64,000 bases of DNA from Emmonsiellopsis sp. PD_33 (Eukaryota; Ascomycota; Eurotiomycetes; Onygenales; Ajellomycetaceae). Positions 11,376 through 24,996 of the stretch are shown piece after piece. The DNA lies in NCBI GenBank assembly GCA_032988165.1, contig JANTQF010000097.1, forward strand, positions 49,592 to 113,591. Direction: 5' to 3'. The position numbers and the translations under genes were made by a program. A model generated the notes under the pieces. The model saw only the letters and a program-made list of their open reading frames with translations. It was not told where the DNA came from and ran no database searches. Each line of letters opens with the position of its first letter. The first letter of the stretch is position 1.

Positions 11376-13790
11376 TTATCCAAAAGCTGCAAACGGGGAC
11401 TGTCTCTCCCACCGTTTCGTGGATGATTTCTTCGCTCTCACCTCCTCCTGTCTCTTGACGCTACCACCCCGCGCACTCTCGCCGTCATGGTCTGGTACAA
11501 TCTTTCTATCTTCTGACCTCACCGATGGCACCGGGGACATGGGCGGCTGCTCTTCAGAAACCATGGCAGGTGGAACAACAGCAACGACTGGCACATCACC
11601 CACCAGCTCCGTCGGCAGAGTCTCAACTATCGGTAACTCATCAATATCCACTTCCGACGCAATCAGCTTCACTCGATATTGTTCTAACATTTCCCATCGC
11701 TTGTCGAAAACAACACTAAACCAGCTGCGATCAATGACTATCTTCTGAGATAGTTTGAATGCCATATCCAAACTCGCTTCGCGGGAGGCATGGTAGCTAC
11801 TCGCCAGCCCGGCCTCTAGAGCTTTCAATTCGAGACTGTTGTTGCTATCTAAATCAGCGGTGGCGGTGTTGTGGGCATGCAGCATGTCCTGTCGTTCGGC
11901 GTCATGTTGGGCTTTTAACTTGTCGATGATCCTCTTCTGACGTGCGTCGCGATTTTGGTTATTTTTTAGATGGCGGGATATTGTGAGGAATGTGTCGTCT
12001 TCCTCATCCTCGTGGCGGGTGGATAATTCGTCAAGCTCGGCCTGGTGGGCGGCGGTCAGTATGTCCATACGTTGCCGCTGATTGGCGCGTAGACCGGTGA
12101 TGAGTCGTTCCCGTCCGGTGTCAAAGTCAGCGGTGCCAGACATCGTCTTATTATGTAGGTCAAGTGCGACGCGCTCATGACGGGTAAGTATCATCGTAAG
12201 TTGCGTGTTGTTAACATCTGTGAGGGCGGTCCGTAGGATTCGGATTTTATCAGCGATGGACATCATCCGTTTGAACTCCCTGTCTCTTGCCTCCTCCTCC
12301 TCTATGCGGCGTTGTTCCGCTTCTAGGCGTTCTCGCTCGGCAGCTTCCTCACGTACCATGCGTTCAATCTGAGCAATGGCGGCGGCGATCTCTGCTGCTT
12401 CGTTTGCGGCCTCTGTGTCGCGCTGGAGGCGACGGGTTTCGATCTCTGCTTGGCGCTGCTGTTGGTCCGTTTCCGTGCAAGAACAGGTACGCCAGCGGAC
12501 ACCGCACGTGTAGCTGGAATATTAATTAATTGGGCTGTTTGGCAGAAGCATTCAATTGCAACAAAGGCAACGAGTAAAGGAGAGTGTTACACATACCAAA
12601 ACTCAGCGCCACATTGACAGGTAATATGTCGACATCCCGCCGTCAGTTCAACCATCGCACGACAGCTATAACATCTTCTCCATCCATGATTCTCAGCCTC
12701 TTCAAGCGTTGCTTCCAACCCAAAATCCTGTGGGCATTCGTCCGTATTCGCATGCGTCAGTCCCCGACAGAGCGCACACATCGCAACACGGCAATATGGG
12801 CAGCATTTTGAATTGGGGCTCGTTCCTTTCTTCAGCTTGCTCGCCGGTATCCATTTCCCACAGTTGGCGGATGGGCAGTACCATCGGTTTGGTTCCGGGG
12901 TGGCATACTCCTCTGCTTTCAACTTGTACGCATCTCGCTGTGAGTGGGACAGATTGTCGAGGACAGTCCGCAGGGGCACTTTTTCGAGACAACATCTAGG
13001 TGGGAAAAGCCTCTCTGTGTCCATAGCGGTGTTGACGAGTTGGACGAAACATTTGTGGCAGTATTTGTGCTGGCAGTTGACGGTAATTAGATTTTTGTCG
13101 AGGATGTCATCCATGCAACTTGCGCATTCCCTGGGCACAATAAACAAGTTAGACAGTGTGATACAATCTGAAGATCGTCTTGAATTGTTAGTGCACTTAC
13201 TTGAACGTATATCTCTCCTTCATCTTCTCCTTCAACCCCCTCCCGGGCTTCGGCGTCTTGCTTGCAATCCATCCCAATGGCTTTTTGATGGCAGAAGAAT
13301 CCAACGACAGCTTCGATGGCGATCGAGCACCGTCTGAATGCGAATTTGCTACTGAAGAGAGCCGTGACAATTGTGACGCCGAGTCATTTTTCGGTCTATC
13401 CTGCCCATCAGAAGTAGCAACGGAAAGCCTATTCCGTGAGTCCACGTCCGACGATTCTGACTTTTTATATAGCCCGACAAGTATAGACTGATTAACAATC
13501 TTTGTAATGTCCGGTGGGGTATTTTCAAGCGTGACTTTGAGCTCTTCAGGGCACTCATACGCCAGCCAGTGGAGGGGGGGAAGCTGCTCTGTTTGGAGGT
13601 CTAGGTCGTCGATGCCCAACAACTTCGGCCATTCTAGGACTTTGGAGCTCCTGTCGGAGGCTGAGGTGACAGTGCTGGCGGAAGTGTCACGCTGGTCGTG
13701 GTTGTTTTCCGTTGTCCTTGACGAAGGGACAGTATTCGCCATATCCAGGGCGGGGGGGTAATACAAGGTCTGCAATTTGTCCCTCTGCAT
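11376..13790 (-). CDS. RBR-type E3 ubiquitin ligase (RING1-IBR-RING2) with C-terminal coiled coil
   Basis: RBR ligases take ubiquitin from an E2 onto a RING2 cysteine and then onto substrate. Exons 13201-13790, 12597-13130 and 11376-12513 join in phase (FK|ECASC across intron 1; GAEFC|YTCG across intron 2) to 753 aa. Residues ~1-197 are Ser-rich and unordered. RING1 follows: CASCMDDIL, CQHKYCHKCF, PRCC. The IBR reads WYCPSANCGKW, CCPYCRVAMCALC. RING2 reads RRCYSCRAMVELTAGCRHITCQCGAEFCYTCG; the Cys in AGCRH is the expected catalytic residue and is present. Beyond ~390 comes a long Glu/Arg/Gln-rich coiled coil, then a disordered tail ending SPFAAFG. An internal ATG at 13742 could be the true start (16 residues shorter). 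Substrate unknown. Confidence 0.9.
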
Positions 13791-14730
13791 CAGATAAGGA
13801 ACGGCGAGAAGATAATGAGGTCGCTGCGACCAGGGCTAAATGCAAGTGTCAGGTATTTATTCAATCAGCAGCGGACCATAGGGCCAACTAGGCATGTATG
13901 TTGGCTGCCGGCGATTGACTGAGTAGTAGGGGAGTTGTCGATAAGTTGGTCTGGTAGGCGGAGATATCCTTGAAAGCGGGAAACAATGAAGGTGTATGTA
14001 TCTGGCCAGATAGATAGACAGACAAACGGTCCTCAGGTACCATGTGAGATGGAAACAGGGAAATTCCATAGGCGGAGTCGATAGAAACCTGAATGAAAGA
14101 GAAGGGTGGGAGGGAGGGACTTTTCCAGGAACTAATACAAAGAAGAGCCGCATTCGTCAAGCCCAGCCACGGGCGATGATTTCGAGCTTGAAGCCGCCTT
14201 GAGACCTTGATGGCCCTCGATCACAGAACACATGGCAGGTGACAGGCCCAAAGAGCAGCCGTCGCCAGCGACAGCCAGTTAGCGCAGCGGCCTTCATGGT
14301 GTACGGCGTTTTTGCGCGATTGAGCCACTCACTGTCGAGACTAAAAGCACGATGGCACCAGGTTGTTGGCGGGACGTGAGGGGGCCACCAGGTTGGCGGC
14401 TGCGGGAGACAGCCACAAGGCAGCATGGAGGACAGCCTAAGAGATGCTGTTGGTGGCTAGGGCGGAATGAGCCTCTTTCACAGGCATGGCCCATATGGCC
14501 CGTATCCGCAGGGGCAGTGTACATAATTGTACAGAGGTATTGGCCATTCTGGCTTGATGGGGCGAATCACATTCCGGGGATTTGGCGACTGGTATTTTCT
14601 TTGGGCTGGCCAAACTGGTAAATACCGGGGCCTGCTGAGGCGTCATTCTAGGGACTCATGCTGGAAGGTTTTGTGGTCGATTATTGCAGCATCAAGGGAC
14701 GTTGTCGAGAGACTCGGAGAGCTTCATCGC
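13791..14730. other. Intergenic, no gene seen
   Basis: Upstream region of the RBR gene, normal base composition with intact CpG. Several short open frames exist on both strands, but none shows splice structure or recognisable protein. Confidence 0.5.
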
Positions 14731-14798
14731 CCCTAAAAATAGAAGCCCTAACCCGCCCGTGTTGGGCCTAGTTAGTTAGCCCTAAGTTCTAACCCTAA
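14731..14798 (+). repeat. Short degenerate telomere-like CCCTAA cluster
   Basis: CCCTAA occurs at 14731, 14746, 14780 and 14793 within 68 bp. Fungal telomeres are usually TTAGGG/CCCTAA, so this may be an interstitial relic, but the units are not tandem. Confidence 0.4.
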
Positions 14799-14849
14799 CT
14801 AACATTTCCAACCCAGGGGGGTTTCAAACTTTTCGCACAGCATTGTATC

Positions 14850-15154
14850 TGTGAGATTCTGTGCTATATCTGCTATATCAACAGCCTCAATGCCATCACT
14901 GAATTGATCCACCACACTCAACTTCTGTGGTTACATTCATTTATTTGATCCTTTCAGCATTTTCTTATCTTTTGGAAATTAGATAGTTTTCAGTTATTTA
15001 TATGATTTTCCCTATGTAATTATATGGCCTTTTCTATTTTCATTATCTTGAACTATTAAAGATCTGAGCTATATAAATAGTGGTCAAGAATGTACATAGC
15101 TTAATTAATTAATTATCTCAATCCTCATGAATAACTACATCAATTCTATTCATA
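14850..15154 (+). repeat. 5' LTR of copia element
   Basis: 305 bp, begins TGTGAGATTC and ends TTCATA. It matches the 3' LTR along its whole length without indels; the differences seen are transitions. Confidence 0.93.
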
Positions 15155-15308
15155 GTTATGAGCCTGGAAACTTCCACTACATACTAGACATTCTATATAC
15201 CCTTATTATCATCATTTCTTTGATCTTTACTCTATATCACATGTTCTTCACCTGAAGAACTGATCAATTTGATCCTATAACCATCCTCCTTCTCTTCCTA
15301 CCTCTAAA

Positions 15309-16126
15309 ATGTCATTGAACAGTGCTAAAATCATCCTATCTAATACTAAGGATTGAGATGAGTAATATAAGAATATACTCTATATCATTCATACTAATAA
15401 TTTTAAATACTATATGACTCTTAAGAACCCTGCTACACCACCTATTAAATCAGATCTCTATATAGAAGATTTCATTAAATCTCTGAATGAATAGAATCAG
15501 GCCATGCAAGTATACACTATATAGAAAAAGGACTTTGAAAATTATATAGTAGTAGTAAAAGTAGTAATAACATATATTTATAAGCACATCACACAGGAGG
15601 TCAGATATTCCCTCAGGGGGGTAGAAGATCCTCATCAGATGGTTTAAATCCTTAAATCTTAAAAGGCATTAACTAGCTAATAGAGAGAGGTTGAACTGAG
15701 TTATAAATATATTGAATTATCTCACAACCTGTAGAATAAAAATATGTTTAACTGAGTGAAATACTAACAGCTGTCCTACATTAAGATAATTGAATATAGT
15801 ATTAAAGATTATAAGAATAAATATTCTAGCATCTTTAAATTTCTAGAAGCAGTCCAAAAGATTGATTCAAACTAAAGCAAGATACAGAGAATTAGTATTA
15901 ATAAGTATAAGAAATCTAATAAATCTATAATCTTTATTGACAATTTAGTAGAGTAATTTCATAATAACCTTAGAATTATTAATACTAAAGAAACCTATAC
16001 AAACATGTCAGCAGCAGCCTTTATAACATATTAAGAAAACTCAACAATAAAGAACTCAGAAAAACCATTAGACTTAGATATAAAAGTAGGAGGTAATTAA
16101 TTGAATATCCTTAAAGCATGTCTTTA
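15309..16126 (+). pseudogene. Copia gag remnant, 5' part
   Basis: Starts at an ATG (MSLNSAKIILS) soon after the 5' LTR and is readable for about 270 codons with many stops. It is cut at 16126 by the nested element. Deleting the insert and one TA rejoins the frame (ACLY|SSKYY), inside what looks like the Cys/His knuckle region of Gag. Confidence 0.75.
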
Positions 16127-16411
16127 CATTGGCAATTTTTTTTTAAGCTAGAGGCTGGCTAGGAGTAGCTTAGCAGCTTTAGCAAGACTTAGTAGCTTAG
16201 CTCATCTCTCTAATCTGTGCATCAGTCTTATGATCTGTGCCAGCTAGAGGCTTGACATTTCCAGAAACTTCACACCTCTCTGGAACACTATAAATTATAG
16301 CTGGTGTGTATGAGCTATTCTTTTCAAAACTTATAATATATCTATAAGTTCTATAATTCATAATATAGTATGCTATTTAAGATTAACTGTCTTCATCAAA
16401 TGCATCCTCTG

Positions 16412-16640
16412 ATTGACACACTTTTCTCAATTAACATACTATCCTTAATTAGCACTTACCTGGCACAACATCCTTAATTGACACACTCCCCTAATTAACA
16501 TATTATCCTTGATTCACACACTATTCTCAGCTTAAGCTAAGGATAGTTAATACTGCATTGTCACACTCTCCTCAGCTTAAGCCAAGAATAGTTAATACTG
16601 TGTTATCACACTCTTCTTAACTTAAGCTAAGAACAGTAAA
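16412..16640. repeat. Subterminal tandem repeats of the nested element
   Basis: About five imperfect units of 35-60 bp each begin with (a/t)cacact. Two early units share attaacatactatccttaatt-like cores; three later units contain CAGCTTAAGC followed by (a/g)atagttaatact. Such arrays near an end are typical of transposase-binding regions in DNA transposons, but the role here is inferred. Confidence 0.55.
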
Positions 16641-16899
16641 CTCATAGTCATATTAATATGATTAATATTTGCAACCTACAAACATAATAACTACTATTTA
16701 ATATCCTTAAGATCTTCAATTAAATTAATAAAAGCACTTTCAATAAACTATACTTACTTCTTCTCAACTATTACCTTTCTTCCTACTATTTTTATTATCT
16801 TCTTCTGTAAGAGCTCTGCCATCTTCATTTTCTACAGCTCCCTCTGTTTACACCATGTATTATACATTCATTTGTATACCCCTGTACCATATGTTAGCA

Positions 16900-18110
16900 C
16901 TAATTGATATTGTATCCAGTAAATAACAACTTACACTCACTCTGAAAAGCCTCCACCTTGAATACCTTATACATCTCTGTCCCTTCATACTCTATTATCA
17001 CATGATATATCCTACCTGCCACTACCATCACTACTCCAACTGAAATTGAATTAAACCACTTTACTATCAGAGGATGAATATCAAGCCTAAATCCTCTCCA
17101 GCTAAAGAAATACTTCACAATACCTTGTATAATAACATCAGACAGAAAATGACCCTTTACATTCTATACACTATAAGTTAGTATATATATGTATATGTAC
17201 AGACTTCTATGACACATACCTTTCCTTCTCTAGATACAGCTATAAAGTTATCATCTTTTAATAACTATGCAATCTATACCTTCAGATTACTGAATTCAGT
17301 AAAGTGATATATATCTACTACCTTATAAAATCATGCATTAAAATGCAATCATCAGCTACCCACATCATCAATAATTTATTACATGTTAAATAGTAATCTT
17401 TCATCTAATAGTAGTAATTCTATATATATCTCCCTTATCTTCTCAAATAATGAGATTCATGATACATTATCTTCATCATTAATCTCTAACTTAAACTTAC
17501 TCTTATCCTAACTATCATAATCTCTAGTAAATAGCCAAGCACTGAGGATCAGATGATTTATATGATTCTTACCTACTATTAAGAACTATAGTGTTAGTCA
17601 CACATCAAGCTTGTGTTTCTAGTTAACCCCAGTAAATAACCATGTGGACAAAAGGTTCTTTACTATATTTAAAACTCTTCTGTTTGTTACTGAACAGTCT
17701 GCCTTATTCTATCTTGTAACCTCTATTTACCCTAAGTTCTAGATAACATTTCCACTCATAAGTCTATAGTATAGCCCTACAGCTAGATCAAGCTCTAATC
17801 TATCTTCACCTCTCAAACCAGTACTTTCATCATTCAATATGGCTTGTGATAGGGCACCATTAGTCCTCTACCTCTTAAAACCTCTATTTACATTTAGGTT
17901 AAAATCATCATCAGAAAAATCCTACTCTACAGTTCCTAGCAGTCAGCATTTCTTGTATAAAAAGATAGAATAATAAATTATACTTACTATATCATCATAA
18001 TATATTAATTCTTCTAACTTCTTTAACCTCTCTGTGTCAATCTCTGTATCATCACTGTGACTCTCAAAGCTCTGCCATAAACAAGTTTGTTGATGGTTAG
18101 CTCAACTCAG
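16900..18110 (-). pseudogene. Unrecognised gene of the nested element
   Basis: Minus-strand coding remnant with at least two plausible introns (gtaagtataa...acaag near 17950-17990 and gtatgtgtc...ttatag near 17170-17220). Segments such as LSQAILNDESTGLRGEDRLE, EINDEDNVS and SWRGFRLDIHPLIVKW look like ordinary protein once TGA/TAG are read as mutated CGA or CAG codons. The last exon (16900-17118) has no stops for 72 codons. No family recognised. The N-terminal piece is acidic (SHSDDTEIDTERLKKLEE). It could be a transposase C-terminus or a cargo gene. Confidence 0.45.
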
Positions 18111-18149
18111 ATATGTGTTGAGGCCTTCAGATTGGCTCAAAATAGTTAG

Positions 18150-21100
18150 TAATAACTATAGAAAGTTACTATTACTCACCATCAATTGTGATACTCATAG
18201 ATATCTAGCTGATGATTCCTAAACCCCTAAATGTTAATAAAAACTAGTATTAGAAGGATATAGGTAAATAATCAATCTGAAACACATTCTGCTGCTCTAA
18301 TAGAGCCAGGTTAATAGTATTACTCTAGAAATCAATTCATCTGTCAGGCTGGTGACATTCATCCTGTTGATCTGAACCAGAAGGCTCTGATAATAATAAT
18401 ACTAACTAGCTAGCTGCAATGTTTTGACTACCATTAGTATCTAACCTTCTATAAGGGGATGAGGATGCTATCCTTCTTTCAACAGCCTGAAAACCATGCC
18501 TCTAATCACTAACTGTATTTACTCTAGGTCATTTTCATGATAGAGCCATTCTACTCTTATTTGGGTTCTATTATCTTGTATTCAGTATGTTATCAGCAGA
18601 CAGACCTCAGCTTAAGCTCAGCTCTAGCTTAAGCAAAGGATTATATAGAACTTGGGTGGGTAGTTGAGACTCATATTAGCTGTAACTAGGGTGCAGGAAG
18701 TGCCTATAATATTCTAGTCAGTATATTTTAAGTATAGAGTCCTTAGCTTAAGTCAGGGCTGAGCTTAAGCTGAAATCTATATACAGTCTTGAGTCTGTAG
18801 TTCATACTCACCTAAGATTCTTGTATAATATTAATGTTTAGTTGAGTGTAATAGTAGGCATGGAAGAAGAAGAAGAAAGTTGAAGAGTAAGAAATACTGA
18901 TAAACTTTACTTATAGAGTAAAATTCACATTCATGTAAGTAAGAATATAAATAAAGAATCACATATAATATGTCATCCATCAATTAGTAATAGATATGAG
19001 TGCCCCTTTTCACCAGCAAGTCTAAGTTAGCTTTCTTCTCCTGATAGTATCAACAACAGTAAATTATAGTATACACATCAAAAACTCTAGCTTCAACACA
19101 ATTTATTTCACTTTACTAGTAATATAGAACTTATATCATTCTCATCTATTGATATCTATCTCTTTCATTACTGTTTGAAAAGAATGTTCATCACATATCT
19201 ATACTAGATCAAACTAACTGAAGCCCAGATATCATATTTTGTACTAATTGTGAGTTATTAAAAGCTTGCTTTCAATAAGTTAGTAAAGAAGGTTTAACTA
19301 TACACAGTTTAAGTCATTCCATACATCAGTCTTCTTTCTATTTGCCTCTGATATCAAATCATCTACCAGACACATTACTGCTGAATCTATTTCAAAATTG
19401 TATATAATAACCTGCCAGGCACATGTTAAAATTCTCTCCTACTGCTCTTGCCTCTAAACATTCAGGTTGGCAATGCTATCCTGATCCTCTGATTGACTAT
19501 TCAGTGACATATAGTAATTACCTTGATTAGAAGTCACTATGCTGTTGAGCAACCTCTCATTCCTCTATAACTCATATTATCTCTAGTTGTTCTTGCACTA
19601 TCACATCATGGCATCCAGGCAATTTTCCCTGATCAGAAATAAGATATTTTAGAATATTCTAGGGTAGCTTTCAAATACATACTTAAACACCAGCAGTAGT
19701 TTCCCCTTGCTTTACTCCCTTTATAAATTCAAACTAAGAAGCCCATACTTTGCTATCCCCCTCTCTAATGACATGCATATATCATGATATACTGCACTAT
19801 CAATCTTTAAGAATGCCTTAACCTTGGATACCATCCACTCACATAGTATGGCCTGTGACATGTTCAAAAAACTCACATATTATGGATGAGAGGTTAAAGA
19901 GACACACAATTTATATGCATAGTATGAAAAAAAAATAATAGGAACATGAAAATTGAATGCAGCAACATACAAGTAAATTATATTATCATAAATACATGAT
20001 AATCATTTATTTATGTACAGACCACATCATTTCTATTCTAAATATCATATAATATGAGAAGCACATCCCTCAGCTTAAGCTAGGCTGCCCTGAATGAGGT
20101 ATAAAATATAATATAAAATGATAACTGACATCATCATCCATCTCCCCACTATAATAATTAGGGAGATAGATGATGACTTTTTTGAAACTAGGTGCATCAT
20201 AACAGGCTAATAGCATTCAAAGTTTGAATCATGCAGTGAGTAATAATAATTTATATTTGATTTCATACTAGCATACAAACTCCTCTGTGTGGCAGTACTG
20301 TTGGTGAATTTAGTATCAGAGTGTTAAGATCTCATTGACTTGATACAGGGGGTGAGGCAGTTAGATTATATATATATATTTCTAAGGATGTACATCACAA
20401 CACAGCAGTATAATACTATCATCATAATTAATGTATCCAGCACCATTTAACTTTCCACAAGAAATTATATCATTTTTAACAATGCAATCATGTAGTATCA
20501 TCAAGTTTTAATGTGTTTTAGTCTAATAATAGGATCCCATCTATCTTGAATGATGCCATGAACAAGAGATTTACTAAAGCATGTATGTATATATTTTAGA
20601 CCACACTAAAAGTATCATTCACCTCAGTGGCTAAGTAGCTCAGTGAGGATCAAAATCATATCATCTAACTTTAAATGTCAGTTTGAATCAACATAATTCC
20701 ATTAACTCCTTTTTTTTTACCAACTCATCATAAAGGCCAGTGAAATCATCACAATGCAATGTGGCTGTAACATAATGAGTACATTTCTCAGCTTAAGCCA
20801 GCCTGGCCTGCTGGCCTGACCTGCTGATTTAAGTCAAGAAATGTGCTCATTACATCACAGTACAGCAAGAGAAAATGTGAGCACAACATGATGTAACCCT
20901 AGCTTCTTTAAGACTAGTATGTTTAATCTCTCTATTAACCTGCCTGTCTCTTACTTCATCACTCCTCTCAACCACTTATTACTATTAATCATCTGAAACT
21001 ATAGAATAACTACTTGAGTTACTTAGAACCCTCTCTTCTCCCTATCATTCTCATCTATACTACTCTTTTCATTCTTACCTGTACTATTCTCTTCATCCTC

Positions 21101-21170
21101 AGTTAGATCCTGAACCACTGACTCTTACTCTCTAATACTAGCTTTTAACTGAAATACCTATTTATTTGCT
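18150..21170. other. Nested element interior, no gene assigned
   Basis: AT-rich, CpG-free. Contains palindrome copies at 18606, 18741-18774, 20069 and 20787. Both strands give protein-like fragments with stops and I could not choose between them. Confidence 0.4.
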
Positions 21171-21172
21171 AA

Positions 21173-21412
21173 TCAAAGCCCATCTTCTAACCACATTTCA
21201 CTATACAAGGTGTTATATTGGTCCCAATCAATATAATTATTGATATAGAATCTCTTGGTAGTGGAATTCACATGCACATTACTCAGCTGTGTTGGAATAA
21301 GGTGAGCACCACACTGTATAGCCTCCACAGAGTAAAAACAATACTTATATATATGATAATCTGAATTATTATCAGATGAATTGGGCTCTATATATGTCTC
21401 CACTTCATACAT
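21173..21412 (-). pseudogene. Unrecognised coding remnant of the nested element
   Basis: 79 codons open on the minus strand, rich in Tyr and Asn (VETYIEPNSSDNNSDYHIYK, FYINNYIDWDQYNTLY). It ends near an acidic tail. The style recalls proteins of large fungal transposons, but no family can be named. An ATG exists only as an alternative start; the true protein probably began further upstream. Confidence 0.35.
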
Positions 21413-21419
21413 GCCATGA

Positions 21420-24400
21420 ACATCATACAGCTTCCTGGAACATAATTGGAGGATATCAATAAGTGCCCCAGTATAATATATGTTTCTATTTCAGTTGGGA
21501 ATCCTTCCATGCTTGTTCACTTAAACACCAGAATTAATTATAGTTACTATCAGTAAGAGCTAGCTAATCATCTACCCTTTAAAAGGCCTATCTGTCATCT
21601 CATTCCCATTACAAGCTTTTCCATTAGTCAACTAAACATAGTCTTACTACTATTAGCCAAGTACCCTCTGCCATGCAGGCATGCATTAAATCTTCTCCTT
21701 AATAAGATGATCTGTGTCAGATGGATCTCACTCATCTCATTTTCATGTTATAACTGACTCATGCACCTATATGTGATAGTCAAGCATTAATTGCAAGGTA
21801 GAGTACTAGTCCTTCTTGCTAGTGAGCTGGAGACACCTGTGTGTAATAAAAATTAGCAATGTATGCAGGAAAATCTCACATATATAGCTTAATCTTTTAG
21901 TCATCTCTCTAACCATTGTGACATGATGTAGCAGTGATCAGTGGAGGTCTCCTTGCAAAGAATGTCATGAGATATTCTTTAAGTTAATAACTCATAATGT
22001 AGTGGCTAACTTTATCCCAAGTTGATCTTCAGCTATAACTATACTTGAACTAATAATATTAATATGAAGTAATGTGTTCTCTGACTCTACTATATGTATA
22101 TGCCTCTGACTGTGCTTGATCAACTGCTGTTCATGGCCAACATATTTGTTGGTATTATAGTAATAGGCCTTTATATGATATTTATAGTCAGTCTTACTGT
22201 GCTCAGTATTAAAGCTATTCAGGGTTCCATATTTGCAAATGAACTCAACATAGTGAATAAGGATATAGAATTTTATAAAGTTGAAGTGGCCAACATTAGG
22301 TGAATCATATTTCTTAGGAGGTAGATAATAAAGATGAAATGCCTATTTAAGTACATCAATTCACTTCAGGGCATTCTTTAAGTATTCTAGGGTTTTATTG
22401 TCATGGGAGTAGTACTGTGCACAGAATAGAAAGTCAATCACAGCTTGAGCATATAGGAGAATAGGTTGGCACCAATGGAGTAGTAAAGGAGTAATAACTG
22501 GGATTAACTGTCATAACAGGGCCTTGCACTGTAACCCAGACCACTGTTTAAAGTAGCTGAAGTTGGTAAAATGCTGAAGACCTAAGTAGGGAGGAATATG
22601 CTCAAATTGATCATCAAGCTATTTTATTCCACCTGCCTGGGATATTAGTGAGGTTGCCTGATTCTTAGTTCATCAGGTAGATTTAATAAGGTTCTGGACT
22701 ATTTTCTGAAGCCATTCAACTAGGTACTAAACTATATCCTTAAGTAACTGATGAAGAATATCAATCATCATTACTTCATAAATATTGATTCATGGGTGAC
22801 ACCAGATAAAGAAGTTGATATTATGAACAGTTATAGCAAAATCAATGGATAAGAGATCATCCTCTTGCTGCTGAATCTGGCCCTACATCTATCTATATGT
22901 GTGTGTTGGGAAGACCTTTAAGAGGTCTTAACACTCAGTGAGGGGAATAAGATAGATTGAACAGTGCTAGTTATTTTTTATATTTATAATTAAAACTTGC
23001 TCTTCATAGTCAGCCATGAATCTAGCTACTACTAGAAAACAGTATCAAACATAACCATCAGCACATTCAACAAACATGCCAGTAGTACTCAAGGCCTCAA
23101 TAGCTATAGCATTATTAGTACCTGCTAGTATAGGTAAGACCACTGAGACTTATACTTAAGTATCTCAGTCATACAAGCATGATAAAGTCAGATCTTTGTG
23201 ACTTGATCAATCTTCTTAATAATAGGAAGATAGGTAATCTTCTGAAGACTGATTGTCTTTTGTGCACAGCAAATCTTATGGGGAAGGTTTCCAATAGTAA
23301 AGTATATAGGTCAAAATACCTGGTCCCCATGATGCATGGAGAGCTGTGTCTTATCAGAGGCAAAGACCAATGAGACTAGTGTTAAGCAGGCTGGAAGTTT
23401 TTGTTGTGTATCCTACTACCAGTTGATTGTATGCATCTTGGTATATATTTATTAGTTTGACTCAGAGAACTGCCATATAGGTGCATACTGTAAGAAGTCC
23501 TTAAATGGAAGGTACTCAAGTAATTAACAAATAACATTATTTACTCTTTAGTGTGAGAGAGTAGCATTGATTATCATTCCATCAATAGATGTTATTAATA
23601 TTATGATGTTAATAAATTCATCACATTATGCCTCATCTGTGATTAGGCCACTATCAATAATGCTATGGAACTATTAGACAGTGTGGAAGGAGAGTCCATT
23701 GGTAACAGTGTGAAAATAGAGTAAGATGAGGAATTGATTGATAGCACTACTAGAAAGTCCAGTATTAAGGAAGAACCATGCAAGGCTGTATTCAATCTTG
23801 CTTTTAAAGCCCTCATACTGGGCTGTTATTATTCTAGTGGAGGAGTTGGACATTAGATTAATACAATCTAGAATTAAATACTCAGCTGATTGTAGCAAGA
23901 GTTCTTCATAGGTAATAATATAGGCATTTAAAACTGAGGTTTTTGCAGCTCACAGTGGTGATAATGAGATAAAGAAGGCTGCCTCTAGGTTTATATCTTC
24001 TTCCTAGTAAATTCAATTAGTTAGCATTATCTTTGATAGCAACTTGAAAAAGCCTGCTACCAGAAGAGGAAGCACAGAACTCAGCTTAAGCTGAGAATAC
24101 AGCATGATGTAGACAACTTTTCTTAAAACATGATAATATATATATCAGGGTAGTTTGAAGCTAGTTTCACATTCATAGAGTCTAGTATGATACTAGAAGT
24201 ATCAACTACATCTAAGTCTCCATTAGCTGTGAGACCCTGTGGTTGTTCACTGGAAGGTAGGGCTATAAGAGTATGTTTGGTGAGAGGTTGTATAGGTGCT
24301 GAAAGAGGTGTGGTAGATTGGCTGATATTAATTAATACTATTTTTAATACTTTTTACTTTGCTTGAATCATAACTGAGTATTTCTTTTGGTGATGACTGA

Positions 24401-24990
24401 GGCTGCTCTGGCTGTTGATAGCTTTTCAGCAGTATGAATAAGTACAGGTATAGGCAGAGTTCTTCATAGTAAGAGGTTCAATGCTTGGTGTTAGGTATGA
24501 GGCTGAGGCTGAATAAGGATAATAGAGACTGAAATGTTATTATTTAGTGTATCACTTAAAAGCTGATTAAAGGAGCATACAACAATTTAGACCTAGTAGA
24601 ATTAGTCATGATGCAGATTAAATGAATCAATTAAAACACTGATAAATACATTCTTAGCTAACTAACTAGTTTATGTATGATTAATGATATAATAAAAATA
24701 GAGAGATAAAGGCAGGGGAAACAAACAAAGCTCAGCTTAAGCTGAGTGGCAGGCATGATTACTAGCAGGTACTAATAAACTTTTAAGTTAAATTAAAACA
24801 GATAAAATAAAAACACAGGCTGACTGGGGTAAATTTAATTGAGCAGAGACTTACATGCTTTATAGATAGGGTTTCATCAGCTAGGGAGGTTATCCACATC
24901 AGAAGGAAAACCCTCAGTGGTGAATTCAGCAGGCTTATCTAACTTAACTTACTTGGCTCACTTAGAAGCAGGAAAGGTAGTAGTACTTGT
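21420..24990. other. Nested element interior, no gene assigned
   Basis: Short frames on both strands (for example 22094-22303 plus, 23169-23363 and 23674-23898 minus) are interrupted throughout. Palindromes at 24080 and 24731 are perfect 16-mers. Confidence 0.4.
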
Positions 24991-24996
24991 AGAGGA

